Of a DNA stretch of 64,000 nt, positions 25,722 to 33,225 are shown in pieces (position 1 is the first letter of the stretch; every line of letters begins with the position of its first letter). The position numbers and the translations under genes are program-made. The notes under the pieces are model-generated. The model was given only the letters and a program-made list of their open reading frames with translations. It searched no databases and had not been told where the DNA came from. The stretch is taken from positions 744,001 to 808,000 of the forward strand of contig NZ_MZNT01000001.1 of NCBI RefSeq assembly GCF_002042965.1, in the 5' to 3' direction. The DNA is from Paenibacillus sp. 32352. Its GTDB lineage: Bacteria > Bacillota > Bacilli > Paenibacillales > NBRC-103111.

Positions 25722-26861
25722 ATGCCAACAAAATGTTGGGAAGCTAAGGAAGCGGATATGCTCAAGCTGCTGGAGAAGCTTGTTAATATCGATAGCGGGA
25801 CGTTTTATAAAGCGGGTGTGGATCGGGTAGGGAATGTGCTGGCTTCTGCATATCAGGCTCTGGGATTTCAAGTTAGTGTTGACCGGCAGTCGGAACGAGG
25901 TGATCATTTGATCATCGTTCATCCCGAGGCGCAACATCCAAATATTTTGATGATTGGACATTTGGACACCGTATTTCCTGTAGGTACAACGCAAAGCCGG
26001 CCTTTTTCGCGCGATGAATTTTTTGCTTACGGACCCGGTGTATATGACATGAAGGCCAGCTTGGTCATGATGCTGTTTGCGATACAATCTTTGATCGAAG
26101 CAGGGGACGAGAGTTTCAAGCAGATCAAAATCATTCTGAATTCGGACGAAGAGCACGGTTCGATTTATTCAAGGAATCTGATTGAGCGGGAGGCGGCAGG
26201 CGTTAAGTATGCTTTGATCGTTGAACCGAGCGATATGACAGGGAAGCTTATAACCGGTAGGCGCGGTGGTGGTAAATTTGAATTGCTTGTAACTGGGAAG
26301 GCGGCGCATTCCGGAGAAGAACCGGAAAAAGGGCGAAGCGCAATTGGTGAAATCGCGTATAAAATTGTTCAACTTCATGCATTGACCGATCCAAATGCGG
26401 GCGTACATGTCAATGTCGGGGTGATTAGCGGGGGAACAACCAGCAACACGATTGCTGCACATGCCAAGGCTTCGATTGATGTACGAATGGAGACACCGGA
26501 ACAGGCTATGGAGCTGGAGCGCAAAATCAAACGCATTTGCTCGACTACAATGATTGAAGGAACAACATCAGTCTTGCAAGGCGGTATTACAAGACTACCG
26601 ATGATCAAAAGTGCGAATTCCGAGCATTTATTGAGTATCGTTCAAGAAGAAGCGATACAATTGGGAGAGTCGTTAACCGATAAGAGAATAGGGTCAGGGT
26701 CGGACGGTAATCTGACTGCGGCCGTAGGGATTGCAACGATTGATGCCTTAGGTCCACGTGGTGGAAATGCGCATACTGCGGACGAATTTTTGGTTATCGA
26801 AAGCTTGGTGCCAAAAACAAGGCTGCTCGCTAATATAGTGAAACGATTAAGTCGTGAATAA
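25722..26861 (+). CDS. M20 family metallopeptidase (carboxypeptidase G2/ArgE-like)
   Basis: A 379-residue zinc peptidase of the M20 family, cytoplasmic. Metal-binding and catalytic motifs are MIGHLDTVFP (His and Asp), YDMKASLVMM (bridging Asp), NSDEEHGS (catalytic Glu plus ligand Glu), VEPSD and the C-terminal GNAHTADE histidine. The dimerisation/lid domain (about residues 185-295) includes TGKAAHSGEEPEKGRSA. It starts six bases after the phosphodiesterase gene and ends the operon. Carboxypeptidase G2-like enzymes release C-terminal acidic residues from amides or peptides; phosphonoalanine is an acidic amino-acid analogue, so a phosphonopeptide or N-acyl phosphonoalanine is an attractive but unproven substrate. 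Confidence 0.9.
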   Translation: MPTKCWEAKEADMLKLLEKLVNIDSGTFYKAGVDRVGNVLASAYQALGFQVSVDRQSERGDHLIIVHPEAQHPNILMIGHLDTVFPVGTTQSRPFSRDEFFAYGPGVYDMKASLVMMLFAIQSLIEAGDESFKQIKIILNSDEEHGSIYSRNLIEREAAGVKYALIVEPSDMTGKLITGRRGGGKFELLVTGKAAHSGEEPEKGRSAIGEIAYKIVQLHALTDPNAGVHVNVGVISGGTTSNTIAAHAKASIDVRMETPEQAMELERKIKRICSTTMIEGTTSVLQGGITRLPMIKSANSEHLLSIVQEEAIQLGESLTDKRIGSGSDGNLTAAVGIATIDALGPRGGNAHTADEFLVIESLVPKTRLLANIVKRLSRE

Positions 26862-27014
26862 ACCATTTCCTTATCAGGCCAAGTAGGGAGTGCCCCGCCT
26901 TCTTTGAGTCAAGCGAAACGACCTGATCCTAAGTTCCTACGGATGCAGCCAACCCGATGTTGTTCAAAGGTGGTATTCGGTAAAATATCAGGCAGAAAAG
27001 GAGATGCTGTACTT

Positions 27015-28403
27015 ATGAAATACAGAATAGAGTATGATACAATGGGCGAAATTCAAGTGCCGGCCGACAGGCTGTGGGGAGCGCAAACCCAGCGCAGCAT
27101 CGAAAATTTCAGAATCGGTTCGGAGCGGATGCCGATGGAGATTATCAGGGCTTTTGCCATACTGAAAAAATCAGCTGCACAGGCCAACAAGGATTTGGGT
27201 AAGCTGGATCCGGACAAAGCAGTGGCTATCCAGGCTGCTGCCGAGGAAATATTAGCGGGACAATGGGACGATGAATTTCCGCTGGTCGTATGGCAGACCG
27301 GTAGCGGCACGCAGTCCAATATGAATGTGAATGAAGTGATTGCACATCGCGCCAATCAGCTTCTTGAAGGCCAGGGAATCGATAAAAAGGTGCACCCGAA
27401 CGACGACGTAAACCGTTCACAAAGCTCTAACGACGCGTTTCCTACGGCAATGCATATCGCGGGAGTTCTTGCTGTAGAGAATCATTTGCTACCGGCGCTT
27501 GCGAAGCTGAAGGGAACTATGCGCTCCAAAATGGAGCAGTTCGCTGACATCATCAAAATTGGCCGCACCCATCTCCAGGATGCAACTCCGTTAACCTTGG
27601 GGCAGGAAATCAGCGGATGGTGGGCTATGCTGGAGAAGACGGAGCAGATGATCACAAGCAGCGTGGATACGATGAAGGAGCTCGCGATCGGCGGCACGGC
27701 AGTCGGTACAGGCTTGAACGCCCACCCGAAATTCTGCGACAAGGTAGCCGAGGCGATCAGCAAGGATACCGGCATAACGTTCTTATCTGCAGCTAACAAG
27801 TTCCATGCTTTGACAAGCCATGACCAGCTTGTGTTCGTACATGGAGCGTTGAAAGCATTGGCGGCTGATTTGATGAAAATCGCTAATGACGTTCGATGGC
27901 TCGCGAGCGGGCCGCGGTGCGGCATTGGAGAGCTGGTGATTCCTGAAAACGAGCCTGGAAGCTCCATCATGCCTGGTAAAGTGAATCCGACCCAGAGCGA
28001 GGCCATGACGATGGTTGCCTGCCAGGTCATGGGTAACGATGCGGTGATAGGCTTCGCGGCAAGCCAGGGCAATTTCGAGTTGAATGTGTTCAAGCCGGTG
28101 CTGATCCATAACTTTCTGCAATCAACCTGCCTGCTGGCGGACGTTATGGTGTCGTTCAACGATCATTGTGCAGTAGGTATTGAGCCGAACCGGGAAGTGA
28201 TTAACCGGTACCTGCAGGAGTCGTTAATGCTCGTCACTGCATTAAATCCTCATATCGGGTACGAGAAAGCGGCTATTATCGCCAAGTTGGCTCACAAGGA
28301 GCATCTTACCTTGAAGGAAGCGGCGATTCAAAGCGGATTTTTGTCTGCGGAACAGTTTGACCAATTCGTCCGCCCGGAGCATATGGTGAGCCCGCAGAAG
28401 TAA
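27015..28403 (+). CDS. fumC: Fumarate hydratase, class II
   Basis: A 462-residue homotetrameric, iron-independent fumarase that interconverts fumarate and malate in the TCA cycle. The class II signature [15 protein letters not shown] is present near residue 317, together with [14 protein letters not shown] and the catalytic [14 protein letters not shown] region. The ATG at 27015 follows AAAAGGAGA and starts at the family-typical [12 protein letters not shown]; the frame extends 37 codons upstream without homology. It stands alone, 153 bases after the phosphonate operon, with its own terminator downstream, so co-regulation with that operon is unlikely. Confidence 0.96.
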   Translation: MKYRIEYDTMGEIQVPADRLWGAQTQRSIENFRIGSERMPMEIIRAFAILKKSAAQANKDLGKLDPDKAVAIQAAAEEILAGQWDDEFPLVVWQTGSGTQSNMNVNEVIAHRANQLLEGQGIDKKVHPNDDVNRSQSSNDAFPTAMHIAGVLAVENHLLPALAKLKGTMRSKMEQFADIIKIGRTHLQDATPLTLGQEISGWWAMLEKTEQMITSSVDTMKELAIGGTAVGTGLNAHPKFCDKVAEAISKDTGITFLSAANKFHALTSHDQLVFVHGALKALAADLMKIANDVRWLASGPRCGIGELVIPENEPGSSIMPGKVNPTQSEAMTMVACQVMGNDAVIGFAASQGNFELNVFKPVLIHNFLQSTCLLADVMVSFNDHCAVGIEPNREVINRYLQESLMLVTALNPHIGYEKAAIIAKLAHKEHLTLKEAAIQSGFLSAEQFDQFVRPEHMVSPQK

Positions 28404-28507
28404 TCGGAGGAAGAGATTAAGGATGCTCTGTTCGATGGTCATCGAGTGCCTCAGGATGGCAAAGAAGCGGGTTATGTACCGTCATAAGTGTAAAGGTACG
28501 AAAAAAT

Positions 28508-28550
28508 GCCGAGTTCAGGAGCAACTTAAGCTCCGACTCGGCTTATATTT
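28508..28550 (+). terminator. Rho-independent terminator after fumC
   Basis: GCCGAGT (28508-28514) pairs with ACTCGGC (28536-28542), and an inner GGAGC/GCTCC stem extends it; TTATATTT follows. On the opposite strand the hairpin is followed by TTTTTTCG, so it may also serve the convergent gene. Confidence 0.8.
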
Positions 28551-28621
28551 AGCGATATCTCGGCAATCAGGTTGATGAAGGCCATGTGGCGTTCGAAGGC
28601 AAACGCTTTAAGCATCATGGC

Positions 28622-28990
28622 TTACTTAAAAATACTTAATCCAACTCCAATCAAGTAAGGTACTAACCACAATCCCCAAACCACCAAGCTAAATGTATGG
28701 AATTGACCAATTTGCTTTTCCTTCTTCCTCCATAATACAATTGCTGCCCATATTGCATGAATTAGCATCAATAATAGGGCGACCATGCCGGTAATACCAT
28801 GCAAATTAATCTCTTTGTTTGGATTCAGCTGCCCCATAAAACCAGTGCCAATTCCATCAAACAATAAACCGGAAAAGAAGAAAGCAAGATGCTTCGGTTT
28901 CAGTCGCCCCGAAATTTTTTCAGCCCAAACACCGATAGTATAAGCAACCAACGCCAAGTTTATAAACAAAACCGCAAAAAATAGCAACAT
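28622..28990 (-). CDS. Small four-span membrane protein (HsmA/TIGR03987-like)
   Basis: A 122-residue membrane protein with four hydrophobic segments, a pattern (LLFDGIGTGFMGQ, HGITGMVALLLMLIHAIWA) that I associate with the HsmA/TIGR03987 family of unknown function. The ATG at 28990 is preferred because AGGAGG lies six bases upstream; the frame extends 12 codons further. It is downstream of, and on the same strand as, the PadR regulator, but an operator-rich region and the PadR terminator lie between them, so it has its own promoter and is probably PadR-repressed. Function unknown; regulation by PadR suggests a stress or toxic-compound response. Confidence 0.75.
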   Translation of the reverse strand: MLLFFAVLFINLALVAYTIGVWAEKISGRLKPKHLAFFFSGLLFDGIGTGFMGQLNPNKEINLHGITGMVALLLMLIHAIWAAIVLWRKKEKQIGQFHTFSLVVWGLWLVPYLIGVGLSIFK

Positions 28991-29017
28991 AATTTCCTCC
29001 TGATTAGTTTGTGGTTG

Positions 29018-29100
29018 AATAGTCAATTACGACTAATACACGTTGATTATATACCCCGATTTTCGAATAGTCAATCCTGACTATTCCGTTTGTGACTATT
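29018..29100. promoter_or_regulatory. Cluster of TGACTATT operator sites
   Basis: AATAGTCA-ATCC-TGACTATT is a perfect inverted repeat at 29066-29085. An imperfect copy (AATAGTCA...CGACTAAT) lies at 29018-29037, and a lone TGACTATT at 29093-29100. The sites sit directly upstream of the HsmA-like gene and behind the PadR gene, so they are probably the PadR operators. Confidence 0.65.
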
Positions 29101-29137
29101 TACCAATTTGCTTTGAAATATACAGGTTAGAACCTAT

Positions 29138-29170
29138 ATAAAAAGGGCTCTGCGCTGCTGCGCAAAGCCC
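29138..29170 (-). terminator. Rho-independent terminator of the PadR gene
   Basis: GGGCT (29145-29149) pairs with AGCCC (29166-29170), with an inner TGCG/CGCA stem; on the minus strand the hairpin is followed by TTTTTATATA. It lies 28 bases beyond the PadR stop. Confidence 0.85.
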
Positions 29171-29197
29171 TATAAAAATAATTGTACCGATCGAAAT

Positions 29198-29713
29198 TTA
29201 TTCATTTTTTAATTTTTCAATTACAGATTTCAACCAGTCCCTCTCAGCCTGTTTGCATACAAGATGATGTTCGATAGATAAATCAATCCCTCTTGAGAAA
29301 TTATGTTTAGGTGTTTGCTGCAATTCTTCGATCTGTTCAGTCAAACCATTCAAACGTAACAAGAGACAATCGATCGCTTCTTCCTTGGACAGATGGTCCA
29401 TAAACATAAGTCCAATATCACCTTTGAAAGAAGTAGTATCCTGCTCGGACAGGTTCCCACGAAGTAGTAAGTAAAATTCCTCTTCCCCGGCAGGAGTAAT
29501 GGAGTATACTTTTCTTGGCGGGCGATTTCCTTCCTGGTCCTCGCGTACGCTGATAAAGCCTGCAGTGTTCAGCTTGTCCAAAATGGAGTAAGCTGTAGCT
29601 TTTTTCATGGAGGTAATCCGGCTCAAATTTTTATCGATAAATTCATTAATTTGATAACCATGCAGACTTTGAGACTTCAATATTCCAAGCAGCAGCAGTG
29701 TTCTTTCATCCAT
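29198..29713 (-). CDS. PadR family transcriptional regulator
   Basis: A 171-residue regulator with the PadR winged helix-turn-helix (LLLGILKSQSLHGYQI, ATAYSILDKLNTAGFI, and the wing RPPRKVYSITPAGEEEF) and a C-terminal helical dimerisation region from about residue 105. This is the PadR-s2 type length. An AAGGGGAAG site precedes the ATG. PadR proteins repress detoxification or membrane-protein genes until bound by a hydrophobic ligand. The TGACTATT repeats upstream of the neighbouring small membrane protein gene are its likely targets. Confidence 0.93.
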   Translation of the reverse strand: MDERTLLLLGILKSQSLHGYQINEFIDKNLSRITSMKKATAYSILDKLNTAGFISVREDQEGNRPPRKVYSITPAGEEEFYLLLRGNLSEQDTTSFKGDIGLMFMDHLSKEEAIDCLLLRLNGLTEQIEELQQTPKHNFSRGIDLSIEHHLVCKQAERDWLKSVIEKLKNE

Positions 29714-29785
29714 AGACTTCCCCTTCTGCTCTATCCAATTTGTTTTATTATATATTACAGCAATTTCATTATTTAATAAAGTTTC

Positions 29786-29886
29786 GTGGAATATTCCACC
29801 ATTATGAAATATTTATAATACCTTAATAGGACGACGAAAGCTGCTCATGCAGGTTCATACAGACCTCGATGGGCAGCTTTTTTTAC
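29786..29886 (+). other. Palindrome, TATAAT box and strong terminator without a gene
   Basis: GTGGAATATTCCAC (29786-29799) is a perfect 14-base palindrome. TATAAT follows at 29814-29819, and only about 18 bases later a strong terminator begins: AAAGCTGC pairs with GCAGCTTT, an inner AGGT pairs with ACCT, and seven or more T residues follow (29837-29886). No plus-strand gene ends here. It may encode a very short terminated RNA or be a remnant of a lost gene. In the rest of the 326-base gap between the PadR gene and the binding-protein gene I see only the promoter and cre site listed next. Confidence 0.5.
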
Positions 29887-29986
29887 CCGCCGGCAGCTTG
29901 TATTCGACGATATGGTGGTTTCCACAAGGTTGATATTTTTAAAAAATTGGTTGAGATCCTTTGTCGTCAAGATTTCCATATTTAGC

Positions 29987-30010
29987 TATAATTCATTTGT
30001 AGCGCTTTCA
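29987..30010 (+). promoter_or_regulatory. Promoter -10 box and probable catabolite-responsive element (cre)
   Basis: TATAAT at 29987-29992 is followed by TTGTAGCGCTTTCA (29997-30010), which agrees with the CcpA-binding consensus TGNAARCGNWWWCA at 12 of 14 positions. Overlap with the transcription start would give glucose repression of the downstream sugar operon. The -35 box is poor. Confidence 0.5.
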
Positions 30011-30039
30011 TCAATACAACATAATGGGGGATGAGAACT

Positions 30040-31335
30040 TTGAAAAGAACTCTGTTTATTGCGTTGGCCTTTGCCTTAGCTACTTCGGCTGTGCTAAGCG
30101 CTTGTACCAGCAAGCCCGACAACACTGCAAAACCGGGAGCGCCAACGAAGCTAACGTTCTGGACGTTCGTCGACCTGCATCAGAAATATTGGGAGAGTAT
30201 GGCGCAGAGCTGGAACCAATCGCACCCGGATGAGCAGATTCAATTGGAAGCGACGACCATCCCGTATGATGATATGCATTCCAAGCTGCTCATTGCTCTG
30301 CAGACCAAGACGGGGGCGCCCGATCTGGTCGATATCGAGCAAAGCAAATTTCCGAATTTTGTTCGGGGACAAACGAATCTGGTTCCGCTCGACGATATCG
30401 TGACTCCGGCATTACCTGACATCGAGAAATCACGCGTTGATATTTACAGCAAGAACAGCAAATATTATGGAATCGATTATCATGTAGGGGCTACCGTGAT
30501 TTATTACAATAAGGAGATTTTAGATAAGGCCGGTGTGAATCCGGACACTATCAAGCTATGGAGTGATTTGGAAGCAGCAGGCAAACAGGTTCTTGAAAAA
30601 ACAGGCAAGCCGATCATTACTTTTGAGGGAAATGGTAACTGGTCCTGGTGGCCGGCGATTTCGCAGCAGAAATCGGATCAAGTCGACGCACAGGGCAACG
30701 TGACGATCGATAATGAGGTTAATATTAAGACGATGCAATTTTTCCAAAAGCTTGTTAATGAGAAGGTAGCGGCAGTAGCGCCCGGTGCCGGTCATGATAC
30801 AGAAGAATATTTTGGCTATATGAACAGAGGCGGTGCTGCATCGGTATTTATGCCGTTCTGGTTCATGGGACGTTTTACCGATAAAATGCCGGATTTGAAA
30901 GGGAAAATGATCATTCGTCCGATGCCTGCATGGGAGCCGGGCGGGAATCGATCCGCAGGCATGGGAGGCACTGCGACCTCCATTACCGATCAATCCAAGC
31001 ATGTGGAACTGGCAAAAAAATTCCTTGCCTATTCTAAGCTGACTAAGGAAAGCGGGATTCAAATTTGGAAGCAGCTTGGATTCGATCCTATCGTCACGGC
31101 AGCCTGGACGGACCCGGCAATGAAACAATCGAACAAATTCACGGACTACTTCGGCAACGATATATTCGATACGTTATTGAAAGTGAAAAATGAGATCGTG
31201 CCAGTTAACATCACCGATAATGAGCCGCTGGTATTTGACGCCATTCGCAATAAAGCGATGCCGCAGATTTTCCTGGAAAAGAAAGATCCCGCTCAGGTAT
31301 TAAAAGCCGTAGGGGACGAACTAAGAAAAAAATAG
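30040..31335 (+). CDS. Sugar ABC transporter substrate-binding lipoprotein
   Basis: A family 1 solute-binding lipoprotein of about 431 residues; the signal peptide ends in lipobox AVLSACTSK. Motifs typical of the family include LTFWTFVDLHQKYWESM at the mature N-terminus, PDLVDIEQSKFPNF and VIYYNKEILDKAG. The TTG at 30040 is preferred because GGGGGATGAG lies just before it; an ATG three codons upstream would leave no room for a ribosome-binding site. It heads an operon with two permeases and a GH127 glycosidase, so the likely substrate is an arabinose-containing oligosaccharide. A strong hairpin separates it from the first permease gene. Confidence 0.9.
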   Translation: MKRTLFIALAFALATSAVLSACTSKPDNTAKPGAPTKLTFWTFVDLHQKYWESMAQSWNQSHPDEQIQLEATTIPYDDMHSKLLIALQTKTGAPDLVDIEQSKFPNFVRGQTNLVPLDDIVTPALPDIEKSRVDIYSKNSKYYGIDYHVGATVIYYNKEILDKAGVNPDTIKLWSDLEAAGKQVLEKTGKPIITFEGNGNWSWWPAISQQKSDQVDAQGNVTIDNEVNIKTMQFFQKLVNEKVAAVAPGAGHDTEEYFGYMNRGGAASVFMPFWFMGRFTDKMPDLKGKMIIRPMPAWEPGGNRSAGMGGTATSITDQSKHVELAKKFLAYSKLTKESGIQIWKQLGFDPIVTAAWTDPAMKQSNKFTDYFGNDIFDTLLKVKNEIVPVNITDNEPLVFDAIRNKAMPQIFLEKKDPAQVLKAVGDELRKK

Positions 31336-31343
31336 TCGGTATG

Positions 31344-31386
31344 CCTGTCGCTGGCATAGCTAAATTAGTCTATGCCAGCGTACAGG
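31344..31386 (+). promoter_or_regulatory. Strong intra-operon hairpin between binding protein and permease
   Basis: CGCTGGCATAG (31349-31359) pairs perfectly with CTATGCCAGCG (31370-31380), and CCTGT/ACAGG extends the stem by five pairs past one bulged base. No T-run follows, so it is not a simple terminator. Such hairpins stabilise the 5' part of an mRNA and allow more binding protein than permease to be made. Confidence 0.7.
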
Positions 31387-31412
31387 ATGGATGCGGGTGA
31401 AGGGGTTGAAAC

Positions 31413-32336
31413 ATGCTCAGTGAAAATGGAATAGCCAAGGTGCATGCGGTCCGCAAGAAGAGAACGAAAACGGTTCGTTGGGCACCGTACTTGTTTATAT
31501 CGCCATTTATCCTATCTTTTTTGCTTTTTTTCGCGTACCCGATAGTCAGCTCTTTCATCATGAGCTTCCAGCATATTGAGTCAGGGGAAGAGACTTTTAT
31601 CGGCTTCGATAATTACATCAAGCTGTGGAATCCCGATTTTTTCAAAGCGATCCTTAACAACGTCAGCTATACCTTTTGGACTATTCTTGTACTAATTCCG
31701 ATTCCCATGGTGCTCGCAGTGTTCCTGAACTCGAAGTGGCTGCCGGGACGCAACGTCTTCCGTTCGGCTTTGTTCATACCTGCATTGACTTCGGTTGTCG
31801 TGGCCGGGGCTATTTTCCGGCTTATCTTCGGCGAGCTGGATGGATCGTTGATGAACTCCGTGCTGCATGTATTCGGACTGCCCAGCCAAAAATGGCTGCT
31901 GCATCAGCATTCGGCCATGTTCGCTATGGTTGTGTTGGCTTCCTGGCGATGGATGGGCATTAATATTCTCTACTATTTATCCGCACTGCAAAGCATACCG
32001 CGGGATTTGTATGAGTCTGCCGAGATCGACGGGGCGGGGATAGGTGCAAAGTTTTTTCGTATTACCGTTCCCATGCTAAGACCGATCACCATTTACGTTC
32101 TAACGATCAGCATTTATGGCGGGTTCGCGATGTTTACCGAGAGCTATATGCTGTGGGCCGGGAAGCCTTCACCCCAAAATATCGGACTCACTATCGTCGG
32201 ATATATTTACCAGCAAGGGTTTCAGTACTTTAATCTCGGTTACGGTGCTGCGATTGGGATAGCCCTGTTGGTTATTACCATGCTCATCAATCTGATTCAA
32301 CTACTCTGTTTTGGCTTGTTTCGGAAGGAGGAATGA
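31413..32336 (+). CDS. Sugar ABC transporter permease, MalF/UgpA type
   Basis: A 307-residue membrane subunit with a basic N-terminus (VRKKRTKTVRWAPYLF) and six membrane segments. The EAA loop region reads YESAEIDGAGIGAKFFRITV, with serine replacing the first alanine of the motif, which is common. An AAGGGG site lies 10 bases before the ATG. The stop overlaps an in-frame ATG of the next gene. Partner of the binding protein upstream; no ATPase is encoded locally. Confidence 0.92.
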   Translation: MLSENGIAKVHAVRKKRTKTVRWAPYLFISPFILSFLLFFAYPIVSSFIMSFQHIESGEETFIGFDNYIKLWNPDFFKAILNNVSYTFWTILVLIPIPMVLAVFLNSKWLPGRNVFRSALFIPALTSVVVAGAIFRLIFGELDGSLMNSVLHVFGLPSQKWLLHQHSAMFAMVVLASWRWMGINILYYLSALQSIPRDLYESAEIDGAGIGAKFFRITVPMLRPITIYVLTISIYGGFAMFTESYMLWAGKPSPQNIGLTIVGYIYQQGFQYFNLGYGAAIGIALLVITMLINLIQLLCFGLFRKEE

Positions 32337-32341
32337 CCGGT

Positions 32342-33193
32342 ATGGAATCGAAACGGACCCGGATCGTGCCCCGTGCGATTCTCGCGCTCCTGTTTGTTAT
32401 TTTATCCATCATGGCACTGTTCCCGCTCTATGCACTGCTGCTCGGTTCCATGAAGCCGGCGACCGAATTTTTCCGCTATGGGCTGAATGTCCGGTGGGAT
32501 TTCTCGTTGATGAGCTTCAAAAACTATCAGGCGATTTTCGAGGCTAAGGGCGCAGCACGCCATTATTTTACTTGGTATAAGAACAGTATCGTCATTACGG
32601 TCTTGTTCACTGTCATCAGTCTATTGTTATCCTCTTTGGTCGGATACGGTTTAGCCATGTATAAGTTTGTTGGCAGAAATTTAGTGTTTTCCCTTGTGCT
32701 GCTAACTATGATGGTTCCAGTAGAAATCATTATTCTTCCTTTATACAAGGAAATGATTGCCCTTCGGCTGATCAACACGATCTGGGGTATTATTTTACCT
32801 TTTGCGGTTGCTCCGCTGCCGATATTTTTCTTCCGCCAGTTTGCTTTAAGTCTGCCCAAAGAGTTCATGGATGCTGCGCGGATGGACGGCTGTTCCGAAG
32901 GTGGCGTATTTTTTCGGATTATGATGCCACTATTGGTACCTGCCTATGCCTCCATGGCAATTCTGCAGGCGCTGGCTAGCTGGAACAATTTCTTGTGGCC
33001 GATCATTGTTTTGCGTACGACCGATCAGTTTACTTTGCCTATTGGGCTGGCTACGTTCCTGTCTCCACTCAGCGATAACTATGATGTTTTAATTGCCGGA
33101 GCTGTGCTGTCTATTGTGCCGATATTCATTTTATTTGTGTTCTTCCAGCGCTTCTTTATTGAGGGGCTTACCGTTGGCGGGGTTAAGGGATAG
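32342..33193 (+). CDS. Sugar ABC transporter permease, MalG/UgpE type
   Basis: A 283-residue second permease with six membrane segments and the EAA loop DAARMDGCSEGGVFFRIMMP; the C-terminus FFIEGLTVGGVKG is typical. AAGGAGG at 32325-32331 is 10 bases before the ATG at 32342, which is better than the in-frame ATG at 32333 directly abutting it. The next gene, a glycosidase, begins 32 bases later. Confidence 0.92.
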   Translation: MESKRTRIVPRAILALLFVILSIMALFPLYALLLGSMKPATEFFRYGLNVRWDFSLMSFKNYQAIFEAKGAARHYFTWYKNSIVITVLFTVISLLLSSLVGYGLAMYKFVGRNLVFSLVLLTMMVPVEIIILPLYKEMIALRLINTIWGIILPFAVAPLPIFFFRQFALSLPKEFMDAARMDGCSEGGVFFRIMMPLLVPAYASMAILQALASWNNFLWPIIVLRTTDQFTLPIGLATFLSPLSDNYDVLIAGAVLSIVPIFILFVFFQRFFIEGLTVGGVKG

Positions 33194-33225
33194 AGAAAAT
33201 AAGAAGATGAGAGTGGTGCTTGCAT

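Noticed and set aside
26961..26985. GGTGGTATTCGG before fumC, reminiscent of a T-box antiterminator
   Set aside because: The conserved T-box core (GGTGGTACCGCG) is not matched, no specifier stem is visible, and fumC is not an aminoacylation or amino-acid gene.
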